Source of the DNA: Arthrobacter sp. 131MFCol6.1
GTDB lineage: Bacteria; Actinomycetota; Actinomycetes; Actinomycetales; Micrococcaceae
Length of the DNA stretch: 62,287 nucleotides
Direction: 5' to 3'
Assembly (NCBI RefSeq): GCF_000374925.1
Contig: NZ_KB895558.1
Coordinates: forward strand, 1 to 62,287
Shown here: positions 1 to 9,079 of the stretch, in pieces
Position numbering within the stretch: position 1 is the first letter of the stretch
Layout: each line of letters opens with the position of its first letter
Notes under the pieces: model-generated
Told to the model about the DNA's origin: nothing
Database searches by the model: none
The model's input: the letters and a program-made list of their open reading frames with translations, nothing else
Translations under genes and position numbers: made by a program

Positions 1-545
1 AAGCCGCCGAAGACCACGGAATGGATCGCGCCGATCCGGGCGCAGGCCAGCAGCGTGATGACGGCCTCGGGAATCATGGGCAGGTACACGGCCACGCGGT
101 CGCCCTTGGCCACGCCGAGGGACTCGAACGCGTTCGCGGCCTTCTTCACTTCCTCGGTCAGCTGCGCGTACGTGTACGTGCGGGTATCTCCCGGCTCGCC
201 CTCGAAGTAGATGGCCACCCGGTCCCCGTTGCCGGCCTCGACGTGCCGATCCAGCGCGTTGTAGGCCGCGTTGACCTCGCCGCCGACGAACCACTTCGCG
301 AACGGCGGGTCGGACCAGTCCAGCGCCTGGCTGAAGTCCTTGGACCAGCTCAGCAGCTCGCGGGCCTGCTTCGCCCAGAACGCGGGACGGTCGGCGTCGG
401 CCTCGGCGTACTCGGCGGCGGTGACCACCGCGTTCGCCGCGAACCCGGCCGACGGCGCAAACCGGCGGTTCTCCTGGGACAGGTTTTCGAAGGCATCGCC
501 TGCCTGGATAGGGCTGGATGATGACGCGGTAAGGGCGTTGGACAT
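1..545 (-). CDS. acs: Acetyl-CoA synthetase, N-terminal part (cut by window edge)
   Basis: AMP-forming acetate:CoA ligase, which turns acetate, ATP and CoA into acetyl-CoA in the cytoplasm. Reading leftward from an ATG at 545, the protein begins MSNALTASSSS. It then shows the family's N-terminal cap (FWAKQARELLSWSKDF, then a KWFVGGEVNAAYNALDRH stretch with a typical W-F-x-G-G-x-x-N-x-x-x-N-x-x-D-R-H pattern). The start of the adenylating domain follows (GDRVAIYFEGEPGDTRTYTY, then KGDRVAVYLPMIPEAVITLL and ARIGAIHSVVFGG). About 181 of roughly 650 residues are present and the rest lies outside the window. A GGGG ribosome binding site precedes the ATG. It stands downstream of adhP on the same strand, which suggests a shared role in ethanol or acetate use. 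An aldehyde dehydrogenase that would link the two steps is not in the window. Confidence 0.93.
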   Translation of the reverse strand, partial: MSNALTASSSSPIQAGDAFENLSQENRRFAPSAGFAANAVVTAAEYAEADADRPAFWAKQARELLSWSKDFSQALDWSDPPFAKWFVGGEVNAAYNALDRHVEAGNGDRVAIYFEGEPGDTRTYTYAQLTEEVKKAANAFESLGVAKGDRVAVYLPMIPEAVITLLACARIGAIHSVVFGG

Positions 546-652
546 GGGTAACCCCTGTTCTTTACATATTCTGAGGTGAAAAAATTCGTGCGTGCGCCGG
601 CAGTCGGGGTGCCGCTCAGGGCCCCGCCCTGGGCCGGGCCAGAATCCCAGCA

Positions 653-693
653 GCGGCGGCGTATCCCTCAGCGCTCTAGGGATACGCCGCCGC
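653..693 (-). terminator. 16-bp stem hairpin after adhP
   Basis: Perfect 16-bp inverted repeat (arms 653-668 and 678-693, 9-nt loop, arm core GCGGCGGCGTATCCCT). It lies 20 nt past the adhP stop and before acs. No U-tract follows on the minus strand, so it may act as a factor-dependent terminator or mRNA 3' end stabiliser rather than a classic intrinsic terminator. Confidence 0.6.
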
Positions 694-712
694 CGCAGGC
701 AGTCGGGATTGA

Positions 713-1732
713 TCAGTACTTGATGACCACGCGGCCGTCGATCTTGGCGTGCTTCATCTCGTCGAGGACGGCATTGACTTCGGAGAGTTCCCTCGTGGAT
801 ACCGTGGGGTGGATCTTTCCCTGGGCGTAGAAGTCGAGTGCTTCCTCCAGGTCCTGCCGGGTTCCGACGATCGAGCCGCGGACCGTCAGGCCCTTGAGCA
901 CAATCTCGAAGATCGGCGCCGGGAAGTCCCCCGGCGGCAGGCCGTTGAACACGATCGTTCCGCCGCGGCGGGCCATCCCGATCGCCTGGCCGAATGCTGA
1001 CGGGTGCACAGCCGTGACCAGGACTCCATGGCAACCTCCGGTTTCGCGCTGGATGACTTCGACAGGGTCTTCGTGCAGGGCGTTGACCGTCAGCTCCGCA
1101 CCGTGCTTCTTGGCCAGGGCGAGCTTGTCATCGGCGATGTCCACCGCCGCGACCCGCAACCCCATCGCCACGGCGTACTGGACAGCGATATGCCCGAGTC
1201 CGCCGATGCCGGAGATGGTGACCCACTGGCCCGGCCGGGCCTCGGTCATTTTCAGGCCCTTGTAGACCGTCACGCCGGCGCAGAGAACCGGAGCCACCTC
1301 CACGGGGTCCGAGCCGGCCGGAATGCGGGCGGCGAAGCGGGTGTCCACCAGCATGTACTCGCCGAAGGAACCGTCGACGCTGTAGCCGGCGTTCTGCTGC
1401 GCCTCGCACAGGGTTTCCCAGCCCGTGCGGCAGTACTGGCAGTCGCCGCAGGCCGACCAGAGCCACGCATTGCCGACGAGGTCGCCGACGGCCAGATCAG
1501 TGACGCCCTCACCGAGGGCAACGACCTCGCCGACGCCTTCGTGGCCGGGAATGAACGGCGGGGACGGCTTGACCGGCCAGTCTCCCTCCGCGGCGTGCAG
1601 GTCGGTGTGGCAGACCCCGGTGGTGAGGACCTTGACCAGTGCCTCGCCGCGTCCCGGCGTAGGGACAGGAAGGTCCTTGATCTGAAGATCCTTGCCAAAT
1701 TCAGTAACTACAGCTGCTCTCATCGTCGTCAT
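713..1732 (-). CDS. adhP: Zinc-dependent alcohol dehydrogenase AdhP
   Basis: NAD-dependent, zinc-containing medium-chain alcohol dehydrogenase of 339 aa, most likely oxidising ethanol and other primary alcohols. Catalytic zinc ligands are visible as C41 (GVCHTDLH), H64 (GHEGVGE) and C151. The structural zinc site is C95, C98, C101 and C109. The Rossmann motif GIGGLGH is at about 175-181. Length and motif order match AdhP/Adh1 bacterial enzymes. I chose the ATG at 1732 because GAAGGA lies 8 nt upstream, although the frame stays open to 1795. The gene sits between acs and a GAF-domain regulator on the same strand, suggesting an alcohol-to-acetyl-CoA route. The exact physiological substrate is inferred. 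Confidence 0.95.
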   Translation of the reverse strand: MTTMRAAVVTEFGKDLQIKDLPVPTPGRGEALVKVLTTGVCHTDLHAAEGDWPVKPSPPFIPGHEGVGEVVALGEGVTDLAVGDLVGNAWLWSACGDCQYCRTGWETLCEAQQNAGYSVDGSFGEYMLVDTRFAARIPAGSDPVEVAPVLCAGVTVYKGLKMTEARPGQWVTISGIGGLGHIAVQYAVAMGLRVAAVDIADDKLALAKKHGAELTVNALHEDPVEVIQRETGGCHGVLVTAVHPSAFGQAIGMARRGGTIVFNGLPPGDFPAPIFEIVLKGLTVRGSIVGTRQDLEEALDFYAQGKIHPTVSTRELSEVNAVLDEMKHAKIDGRVVIKY

Positions 1733-2053
1733 TGTCGATATTCCTTCGTCGTCTTTGTGGCCGCAGCAAATAATGCGCAGGCATGAATTGAACATCAGGC
1801 CAGAAGCCGGGCGTGATGCCCGTTGTCCGCCGAAGCCTCACCGGGGTACGGGTGAGGCCGCGGATTGTCAGGGTGTGGATAACCCGTCACAGTTCCAGTC
1901 CGCGCGTCGTTGCCGTGGAACGTGACCCAAGCCGTTCTGGTCTGGAGTTTGTTGCACAACCACCGCTGGCACTTGTGCTGAGCAGGATGATGGCTGTTGC
2001 CGAAAGCCTAGGGAAGGGAGGGTTGCGATGAGGTTGCAGCCTTGTGAGTCAGG
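1733..2053. other. Intergenic region upstream of adhP
   Basis: 321 bp between the regulator stop and the adhP start, both on the minus strand. It should carry the adhP promoter. An AT-rich patch at 1768-1775 (CATTATTT on the minus strand) is a possible -10. A short dyad, GTTG-CA-CAAC, lies at 1951-1960. No credible gene is seen; short open frames here lack coding signs. Confidence 0.5.
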
Positions 2054-3517
2054 TCACCTGGGCTGGGGTGTTCCGAGTTCGGATTCCAGGCGCTCCAAGT
2101 CGGCCACCACGGCAGCCCTCTTGGGTGAGCGGGGCGGCAACAGCTTCAGCGCCGCCATGCGGACGGCAATGTCATCGCTCGCTTCGGGGAGTTCTGCATA
2201 CTGGAGCAGGGCTTCCGCGCTGCCGTCGGTTAGAACTGCCTCCCGAAGAAGTGTGGAGACGCGCCTCCGCAGCGTCACCACACCCGGGGCCTCGGAGTGG
2301 GGCAACACCGGGCCGCGATAGATTTCCAGGGCGACCCTGTGCGCCCCGCGCTGGAGGCAACTGAGAACCTGTCCGGCGTCCGGCAGCACGTCCACGGTGA
2401 GTCTGTAGGGCCGGGATTCCGGCACGGCGGCAGGATTGAACTGCTGAAGGACTTTCCTCAACCGGACCATCTCCGCCCGAAGTGTCATGGCTGAGACTTC
2501 CCCGGACAGCATGCTGCCCAGCTCTTCGCCACTGAGACCATCCGGATGGATGCTCAACAGGGCCAGCATCTCACTGTGCCGAGGAGACAGCGATACCGTC
2601 CTTCCGTCGATGCTGAGCAGCGCGTGGTCGCGGCCGAGCAGCTGCAGGCTGTTGCGATAGAGGCTTCGGGCCGGGCTGCCGGGAACCGTTCTGGGCCTGG
2701 TGGCGGAAGCAGGTTTTCGCCGCCGGGCGAGCCGGTCGCGCGTCGCGGCGGCCAGCAGAAGACGCTCCACGCGCAGCTGCGACTGGGCAGCCGCAACCGC
2801 AGCCTCTACGAGGGAAAGGGTATGCGGGGCGACTGCCATCTCGGTCCCGGTAATATCCAGGACTCCGATCACGGCACCGGTGTCTGGATCATGGAACGGC
2901 ACCGCCGTGCAGCTCCACGCGTGAACAGCCCGGTTGAAATGTTCGGGACCGGAGACCTGGATGCTGCGGCCCAGTGCCAGGGCGGTTCCAGGAGCGCTGG
3001 TGCCCACGCTGGCCTCGGACCAGTCCGCGCCCTCAACGAACAGCATGCCCTCGGCACGCCGGCGCAGGGAAGCATCCCCGTCGACCCACAGGAGCCTGCC
3101 CAGTTCATCCCCGACAGCCACCAGCAAGCCTTGTTCGGTACTGGGCTGAATCAGCAGTTTGTTAATCACCGGCATGATGGACGCCAGCGGGTGACCGCGG
3201 CGGTACTCCTCAAGGGCCTCACCCTCGACGAGTAACGAGGAAGGCGGTATGTCAGGGTTGGCCTGTAGCCGGAGCGAACGCTTCCAGGACTCTTCAATGA
3301 TTCTGCGCAGCGGCCCCTGCCCGGATCTGATGCCGGGCTGGTTCGACGCTGTCACGCGCCTGGCAGCAGACGGCGCCGGGTCCGTCGCCGGGGTTGGAAA
3401 TAGCGACCGGGGATTACGCACGGTGGCTCCATTGTCGACAAGCAGAAGTGGGGCCCACGTGGCCCCAGTCACCAGAATACCGCCGCTGTGGGTCGTGATC
3501 GCGGCGTGGCCCCTCAC
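2054..3517 (-). CDS. GAF-domain transcriptional regulator (AcoR-like, sigma-54 independent)
   Basis: About 487 aa regulator. After a poorly conserved N-terminus, the region GPLRRIIEESWKRSLR (around 68-83) is the hallmark opening of AcoR-type regulators. A GAF-type sensor module follows (ADWSEASVGTSAPGTALALG; HAWSCTAVPFHDPDTGAVIGVLDITG). There is no AAA+ sigma-54 activation domain. The C-terminal part (SLQLLGRDHALLSIDGRTVSLSPRHSEMLALL then SGEELGSMLSGE) looks like a winged-helix output domain, as in many actinobacterial homologues placed next to aldehyde or alcohol dehydrogenase genes. Context makes it the likely activator of adhP. The start is uncertain: the GTG at 3517 gives the longest frame, and translation may begin further in, before the conserved block. 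Confidence 0.82.
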   Translation of the reverse strand: MRGHAAITTHSGGILVTGATWAPLLLVDNGATVRNPRSLFPTPATDPAPSAARRVTASNQPGIRSGQGPLRRIIEESWKRSLRLQANPDIPPSSLLVEGEALEEYRRGHPLASIMPVINKLLIQPSTEQGLLVAVGDELGRLLWVDGDASLRRRAEGMLFVEGADWSEASVGTSAPGTALALGRSIQVSGPEHFNRAVHAWSCTAVPFHDPDTGAVIGVLDITGTEMAVAPHTLSLVEAAVAAAQSQLRVERLLLAAATRDRLARRRKPASATRPRTVPGSPARSLYRNSLQLLGRDHALLSIDGRTVSLSPRHSEMLALLSIHPDGLSGEELGSMLSGEVSAMTLRAEMVRLRKVLQQFNPAAVPESRPYRLTVDVLPDAGQVLSCLQRGAHRVALEIYRGPVLPHSEAPGVVTLRRRVSTLLREAVLTDGSAEALLQYAELPEASDDIAVRMAALKLLPPRSPKRAAVVADLERLESELGTPQPR

Positions 3518-3537
3518 AAGCTGCTGACGGAGTCCAT

Positions 3538-4854
3538 CTAGACGCGCCCCAGGTCGTCGATGTCCTCGAGGAACTGCTGGTGCACTTCGGGGCTGACCGT
3601 GGTGCGGGTGTCGGCGATCGCATCGAGGTAGTCCTGGGTGGCGGGGCCCTTCCGGACCGCCTCGCGAACTGAGGCGCTGCCGCCGGACGCCAAGCCGCCG
3701 TCGTCGTACACCGCTTTTTCGAGCGCCCGCTGGGAGGCGCTGCGGGCGGCGTACTCGATGTCCGCGGGGGAGAACCCCTCGGTGCGTTCCACCAAGAGCT
3801 CAACGTCGACGTCGTCCACCACGGTGGCGGGGATGAAGCGCTGCCACATGGCCTCGCGGGCCTGGCGGTCCGGCAGGCCGATCGGAATGACGTAGTCGAA
3901 GCGGCCGTGCCGCAGGAATGCGGAGTCCAGGGCGCGGATGAAGTTGGTGGCACAGACCAGCAGGCGCCCGGGCTGTTCGCGGAACGCCGGGATGATCTTG
4001 AGGAGCTCGTTGGTGACGCCCTGCAGCGGCGACGGCGGTTCGCCGGAACGCTGGGAGGCGATCTCCTCCACCTCATCGATGAACACGACGGCGTGCTCGA
4101 GTTCGGCGATCTCCAGGAAGGTCTCGCGTAGCGCCCCGGCCAGCCCCTTGGGGTCGGAGGCCAGCCGGGAGGGGAAAACCTCCACGAACGGCCACTCCAG
4201 ACGGGAGGCGATGGCCTTCGCGAAGGTCGTCTTGCCGGTGCCGGGAGGGCCGAAAAGGACCACTGCGCGCGGCGGCACCACCCCGTATTCGTCGGCGAGG
4301 TCGGCCTCGGCGAGAGGCAGCACCAGCCGGCGTTCCAGCAGTTCCTTCTCGTTGCGCATGCCCGCCACGTTTTCCCAGAGGTCACGGGCCAGGATCCGGC
4401 CGCCAAGCTGGCTGAGCGGCTCAAGTTCCTGGCGCTGGACCGGGATTTTCCGTTCGAAGTACCGCAGGTTCTTCTTCAGGGCGAAGCCGCGGCCCAGGAA
4501 GGCCTCCACCCGGGTCTCGGATTCCGGCATCAGCGCGGAGAGCTTGTTGAGCCCGTGCGGGGCCATCCGGTTTTCGACGGCGGCGAGCAGCGAGGTGCCG
4601 ATCCCGCGGCCGCGGTATTCCGGAAGGGTGGCCAGGAAGACGATCCAGCCCTGGTCGTGGGCGGCCCGTCCGACGGCGGCACCCACCACCTGCTCGCCCT
4701 GGACTGCGACGACGGCGTGGTCCTTTTCGCAGGAGGCCAGAACCTCCGAGAGCGCGTAGACGGGCTCCACGTTTGATTCTTTGAGGGATTCCCAGAGGTG
4801 CAGGATGCCGTCAAGATCGGCCGAATGGAAATCCCTGATCCGCCAGTTGGTCAT
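3538..4854 (-). CDS. GNAT acetyltransferase-AAA+ ATPase fusion protein
   Basis: 438 aa, two domains. Residues 1-150 form a GNAT N-acetyltransferase: the acetyl-CoA loop is PEYRGRGIGTSLL at about 78-90, followed by a typical RVEAFLGRGFALKK end. Residues 180-438 form a classic AAA+ ATPase of the Cdc48/FtsH type. Walker A is GPPGTGKTT (202-210), Walker B VVFIDEVEE (256-264), sensor 1 VCATN (300-304), arginine-finger region LRHGRFD (314-320), with a small lid domain at the end. The ATG at 4854 is preceded by GGGAGA six nt upstream; the longer frame to 4926 has no such site. The acceptor and the ATPase client are unknown. It is on the same strand as its neighbours but not obviously in their operon. 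Confidence 0.9.
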   Translation of the reverse strand: MTNWRIRDFHSADLDGILHLWESLKESNVEPVYALSEVLASCEKDHAVVAVQGEQVVGAAVGRAAHDQGWIVFLATLPEYRGRGIGTSLLAAVENRMAPHGLNKLSALMPESETRVEAFLGRGFALKKNLRYFERKIPVQRQELEPLSQLGGRILARDLWENVAGMRNEKELLERRLVLPLAEADLADEYGVVPPRAVVLFGPPGTGKTTFAKAIASRLEWPFVEVFPSRLASDPKGLAGALRETFLEIAELEHAVVFIDEVEEIASQRSGEPPSPLQGVTNELLKIIPAFREQPGRLLVCATNFIRALDSAFLRHGRFDYVIPIGLPDRQAREAMWQRFIPATVVDDVDVELLVERTEGFSPADIEYAARSASQRALEKAVYDDGGLASGGSASVREAVRKGPATQDYLDAIADTRTTVSPEVHQQFLEDIDDLGRV

Positions 4855-4948
4855 GAGCTGTCTCCCGGGTGGTTCGTCGCTGAGCCATGTTGAGTCTTCC
4901 GCTGAGCATATGCGAACCGCGTGCACGAGAGGTTGCGGGGACGTTGCG

Positions 4949-6463
4949 TTACGCGGAGGCCGCGATTTCCAGGATGCGGTGCCGGCAGAGGCGCCAGCCC
5001 AACATCAGGAGCGGGACGATGACCACGAGGGAGGCGATGGTCCACGTTCCCACGGGCGAGTCGAATGCCATGAGGACCAGCACCGCCAAGAGGAAGGCCA
5101 GGGTGATCCAGCCCGTGACGGGGGCGCCCGGCATCCGGAACGCGGGCCGAAGCAGCTCCCCGCGGGCTGCAAGCCGGGCAAGCTGCATCTGGCACAGGAC
5201 GATCATGGCCCAGGTGCTGATGATGCCCAGCGATGCGACGTTCAGGACGATCTCGAAGGCCTCGGCCGGCACCAAGGCGTTCAGGATCACGCCCAGGACA
5301 GCCACGGCGGCCGTGAGGGCGATGCCGCCGTAGGGGACGCCGGACTTGTTCATCCGGGCCGCGAATTTCGGTGCTGAACCGGAAATGGACATTGAACGCA
5401 TGATCCGTCCGGTGGAGTAGAGGCCCGCGTTGAGCGAGGACAGCGCAGCGGTGAGGACCACGAGGTTCATGATGGCGTCCACACCGTCCACCCCGATGGA
5501 GCCGAAGAACGTCACGAAGGGGCTTTCGCCGGCCTTGTAGGAGCTGTATGGCAGCAACAGGGAGAGCAGCACGAGCGAGCCGACGTAGAACACCGCGATG
5601 CGAACGATCACCGTGTTGATGGCCCGCGGCATGATCTTCTCGGGGTTTTCGGTCTCGCCGGCGGCGGTGCCGATCAGTTCGATCGAGGCGTAGGCGAACA
5701 CGACGCCCTGCATCACCACGATGGCCGGCAGGAGGCCGTTGGGGAACATGCCGCCGTTGTCCGCGATGAGGCTGAAACCGACCTCCTGGCCGGCCACGGG
5801 CGTGCCGAAGATGACGAAGTAGATGCCGACGAGCAGGAAGGACACGAGCGCCACGACCTTGATGAGCGCGAACCAGAATTCCAGCTCGCCGAACACCTTC
5901 ACGCTGATCAGGTTCAGGCCCAGGACCAGGATCAGGGCGGCCAGCGCCCACGCCCACTGCGGCACGTCCGCGATAGGCGCCCAGTACTTCTTGAAGAAGT
6001 TCATGTACAGCGCGACGGCGGTGATGTCCACGATCGCGGTCATGGCCCAGTTCAGCCAGTACAGCCAGCCGGTGACGAACGCGGCCTTCTCGCCGAAGAA
6101 TTCGCGGGCGTAGGAGACGAAGGAGCCCGACGACGGCCGGTGCATCACGAGTTCGCCCAGAGCGCGCAGGATCATGAAGGCGAAGAACCCGCAGACGGCA
6201 TAGCTGATGATTAGGGCCGGTCCGGCGGTGGCGAGCCGGCCGCCGGCACCCATGAACAGGCCGGTACCGATGGCGCCGCCGATCGCGATCATCTGGACCT
6301 GCCGGGGTTTCAGGCCCTTGTGATAGCCCTGGTCCTCGGCGTGGAGCGCGGCCTCCGAGGCGTGGGCGTGTGCCGGAATGGTGTGGTCGGAGACCGTCTG
6401 CTGCCGGGATTGCTGTTGTTGGGCGGGCTGATTTTGGGCGCGGGCAGTGTCAGGAGAAGTCAT
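4949..6463 (-). CDS. ansP: Amino acid permease, probably L-asparagine permease
   Basis: 504 aa inner-membrane transporter of the amino acid/polyamine/organocation superfamily (AAT group). After a Gln/Ala-rich cytoplasmic tail it shows LKPRQVQMIAIGGAIGTGLF, the signature of TM1 in proton-coupled AAT permeases. The TM2-3 signature is ALGELVMHRPSSGSFVSYAREFFG. Twelve hydrophobic segments are predicted by eye. It closes a run of four same-strand genes (GntR regulator, asparaginase, aspartase, permease), with 27 nt between aspA and this gene. This context points to asparagine or aspartate rather than another substrate. Specificity is inferred from position. Confidence 0.88.
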   Translation of the reverse strand: MTSPDTARAQNQPAQQQQSRQQTVSDHTIPAHAHASEAALHAEDQGYHKGLKPRQVQMIAIGGAIGTGLFMGAGGRLATAGPALIISYAVCGFFAFMILRALGELVMHRPSSGSFVSYAREFFGEKAAFVTGWLYWLNWAMTAIVDITAVALYMNFFKKYWAPIADVPQWAWALAALILVLGLNLISVKVFGELEFWFALIKVVALVSFLLVGIYFVIFGTPVAGQEVGFSLIADNGGMFPNGLLPAIVVMQGVVFAYASIELIGTAAGETENPEKIMPRAINTVIVRIAVFYVGSLVLLSLLLPYSSYKAGESPFVTFFGSIGVDGVDAIMNLVVLTAALSSLNAGLYSTGRIMRSMSISGSAPKFAARMNKSGVPYGGIALTAAVAVLGVILNALVPAEAFEIVLNVASLGIISTWAMIVLCQMQLARLAARGELLRPAFRMPGAPVTGWITLAFLLAVLVLMAFDSPVGTWTIASLVVIVPLLMLGWRLCRHRILEIAASA

Positions 6464-6490
6464 GGGGGTCCTTCGGGGTTCGGAGGTGCG

Positions 6491-7906
6491 CTACTTGCTC
6501 AGGTTGGCCAGGCGTTGCGGGCTGAGGAGGCTGGCGAGCTGCTCGGCGGTGAGCAGGCCGTGTTCGAGCACGAGTTCCGCGACGCCTTTGCCGGTGGCGA
6601 GGGCTTCCTGGGCGATGGCCGTGGCCGTGGCGTAGCCGAGTTGCGGGTTCAGGGCGGTGACGAGGCCGATGGATTGTTCCACGGTGAGGCGGAGGTGTTC
6701 GGTGTTGGCGGTGATGCCCCGGACGCAGCGGGCCGTGAGGGTGCGGCAGGCGGCTTCCAGGTGGGAGATGCTCTTGTGGAGGCTGTGGACGATGATGGGT
6801 TCGAAGGCGTTGAGCTGGAGCTGGCCGGCCTCGGCGGCCATGGTGATGGTGACGTCGTTGCCGATCACCTCGTAGGCCACCTGGCTGACCACTTCCGGGA
6901 TGACCGGGTTGATCTTGCCGGGCATGATCGAGGAGCCGGACTGCACCGCGGGGAGGTTGATCTCGCCGAAGCCGGCCCGCGGGCCGGAGGAGAGCAGCCG
7001 GAGGTCGTTGCAGATCTTGGAGAGTTTCACGGCGACGCGCTTGAGCACGCCGGAGAGGTGCACGAAGGCGCCGACGTCCTGCGTGGCCTCGATCAGGTCC
7101 ACTGCGGTGATCAGCGGCAGGCCCGTGATCTCGGCCAGGTGCCGGCAGGCGGCCTCGGCGTACCCGGCGGGGGCGTTGAGGCCCGTGCCGATCGCGGTGG
7201 CGCCGAGGTTGATTTCGTGGATCAGCAGGTCGGCTTCGGCCAGGCGGAGCCGGTCCTCGCCGATCGTGACGGCGTAGGTGCCGAATTCCTGGCCGAGCGT
7301 CATGGGGACGGCGTCCTGGAGCTGGGTGCGGCCCATCTTCACCACCGTGCGGAACTCGAGGGCTTTGGCGGCGAAGGCGTCTTCGAGTTCGGTGAGGGCC
7401 TGGAGCAGTTCCCGGGCCGCGAAGATCGTGCCGAGCTTGACCGCTGTGGGGTAGACGTCGTTGGTGGACTGGCTGAGGTTGACGTGGTCGTTGGGGTGCA
7501 GCCGGGCATAGTCGCCCTTCGGGTGCCCGAGGATTTCCAGGGCCCGGTTGGCGATGACCTCGTTGGCGTTCATGTTTGAGGAGGTCCCGGCGCCGCCCTG
7601 GATGACGTCGACGACGAATTGCTCGCTGAGCTTGCCGTTCATGACCTCGGTGCAGGCTTCCCCGATGGCGGCGGCACGCCCGGCGTCAAGCAGTCCGAGC
7701 TCGTGGTTGGTGCGGGCGGCGGCGAGTTTCACGGCGGCGAGCCCGCGGACCAGGTACATGTTGGAGGAAAGCGGCTGGCCGGTGATGGGGAAGTTCTCCA
7801 CGGCCCGGAGGGTGTGGACGCCCCAGTAGGCGTCGGCGGGAACGTCCCGGTCACCCAGAAGGTCGTGTTCGGAGCGGAATTCTGCGCGTTCGTCGAGCGA
7901 GGTCAT
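6491..7906 (-). CDS. aspA: Aspartate ammonia-lyase (aspartase)
   Basis: 471 aa cytoplasmic enzyme that splits L-aspartate into fumarate and ammonia. Fumarase/aspartase superfamily motifs are all present: GTSSNMNANEV (107-117), SQSTNDVYP (145-153), TQLQDAVPMTLGQEF, and the signature loop GSSIMPGKINPV (324-335) with the catalytic serine. The protein begins MTSLDERAEFRSEHDLLG, a common start for actinobacterial aspartases. Eight nt separate it from the upstream asparaginase gene, so the two are co-transcribed and form consecutive steps: asparagine to aspartate to fumarate. Class II fumarase is the main alternative, but length, sequence and context favour aspartase. Confidence 0.93.
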   Translation of the reverse strand: MTSLDERAEFRSEHDLLGDRDVPADAYWGVHTLRAVENFPITGQPLSSNMYLVRGLAAVKLAAARTNHELGLLDAGRAAAIGEACTEVMNGKLSEQFVVDVIQGGAGTSSNMNANEVIANRALEILGHPKGDYARLHPNDHVNLSQSTNDVYPTAVKLGTIFAARELLQALTELEDAFAAKALEFRTVVKMGRTQLQDAVPMTLGQEFGTYAVTIGEDRLRLAEADLLIHEINLGATAIGTGLNAPAGYAEAACRHLAEITGLPLITAVDLIEATQDVGAFVHLSGVLKRVAVKLSKICNDLRLLSSGPRAGFGEINLPAVQSGSSIMPGKINPVIPEVVSQVAYEVIGNDVTITMAAEAGQLQLNAFEPIIVHSLHKSISHLEAACRTLTARCVRGITANTEHLRLTVEQSIGLVTALNPQLGYATATAIAQEALATGKGVAELVLEHGLLTAEQLASLLSPQRLANLSK

Positions 7907-7914
7907 GGCGGTCC

Positions 7915-8961
7915 TTAAAGGTCTTCGGGGGCGGGGGAGATCTTGGGGGCTGCGAGGAAATCGGTGGCCTGCAGCAGCCCGACGGGCCGGCCGCCGCCCA
8001 GGACTGGGGTGGCGGCGAGGCGCGCCAAGGGGGAGGTGTCGACGCCGAGCGCGGCCAGGACCCGGACGGTGACGGGCATCCTGGCGCGGTCTCCGCCGTC
8101 GGAGACCTTCACGGCGAGGGCGCGGCCGTCCGGGAGGCCCACCAGCTGGACGCCCTCGAAGCCGTCCTTGGCAAGCAGACCGGGGACCAGGCGCATCAGC
8201 GCGGTGACGTCCCGGTCCTCGCCCGCAACCATCTCGGGGTGGCGGCGCATGGCGCGGCCGACGGCGGCTTCCGCTTCGCCGGATCCGCCCTCGGCGCTCG
8301 CCGCCAGATGACCGAAGGCGCGGGCCATGCCGCGCAGCGTGAGCGCGAAGAGCGGGGTGCCGCAGCCGTCAGTGGTGGTGCGCTGGGGATCCTCGCCGGT
8401 CAGGTCCGCCACGGTCCGGGCCACCAGTTGCTGCAGCGGGTGCCCCGGGTCCAGGTAGCCTTGGACCGGCCAGCCGTTGATGACGCAGGTGGCCGCCATG
8501 GCGGCATGCTTTCCGGAACAGTTCTGGGTCAGTTGGGTGGCCTGGCCGCCGCCGCCGAGCCAGTCTTCGCGCTCGCGGGCGCCGTAGGGGAGGTCGGTGC
8601 TGTTCTCGAGGTCCGCGGGCGTCAGGCCGTGCAGATCCAGGATGCGCCGGGCGCCCTCACGGTGGCTGGCTGCGCCGGAATGGCTGGCGGCGGCGAGGGC
8701 GAGGAGTTCGTCCGTGAGGTCCAGCCCGGCGCGGACCATGGCGACGGCCTGCAGGGGCTTCAGGGCGGACCGAGGGTAGAACGGGGCGAGGGGCTCCCCG
8801 GCAGTCAGAAGGATCTGGCCGTCCGCTGCGGTGGCGATGACCGAGCCGTAGTGGACACTCTCGACCAGGCCGTCCCGGGTCTGGACCGCCAGCGGGACGT
8901 GCTGCGGCAGCCGCTCCGGGGCCAGCGGGGTCGGGGTGTTGGCGAGGGCAGGGGAAGTCAT
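7915..8961 (-). CDS. L-asparaginase, Rhizobium etli (thermolabile) type
   Basis: 348 aa asparaginase of the PF06089 family, unrelated to the E. coli AnsA/AnsB fold. Landmarks are YPRSALKPLQA (62-72, with the Ser-x-x-Lys pair), ASHSG (92-96) and NCSGKHAAM (147-155). These correspond to the active-site serine/lysine and cysteine regions described for ReAV. It hydrolyses asparagine to aspartate and ammonia. I chose the ATG at 8961, preceded by AAAGGA. The frame is open to 9114, but that extension is Gln/Pro/His-rich non-conserved sequence that overlaps the end of the GntR gene. First enzyme of the operon. Confidence 0.9.
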   Translation of the reverse strand: MTSPALANTPTPLAPERLPQHVPLAVQTRDGLVESVHYGSVIATAADGQILLTAGEPLAPFYPRSALKPLQAVAMVRAGLDLTDELLALAAASHSGAASHREGARRILDLHGLTPADLENSTDLPYGAREREDWLGGGGQATQLTQNCSGKHAAMAATCVINGWPVQGYLDPGHPLQQLVARTVADLTGEDPQRTTTDGCGTPLFALTLRGMARAFGHLAASAEGGSGEAEAAVGRAMRRHPEMVAGEDRDVTALMRLVPGLLAKDGFEGVQLVGLPDGRALAVKVSDGGDRARMPVTVRVLAALGVDTSPLARLAATPVLGGGRPVGLLQATDFLAAPKISPAPEDL

Positions 8962-9079
8962 TGCGTCCTTTGTCGGTGGAGATCGATGCGGCTGTGGTGG
9001 CTGGTCACGCTGTTGGTGCTGGCTTGGTTGGTGCTGACCCATTGCTGACGGCATTGCTCGCGGCACCAGGAGCCTGACG

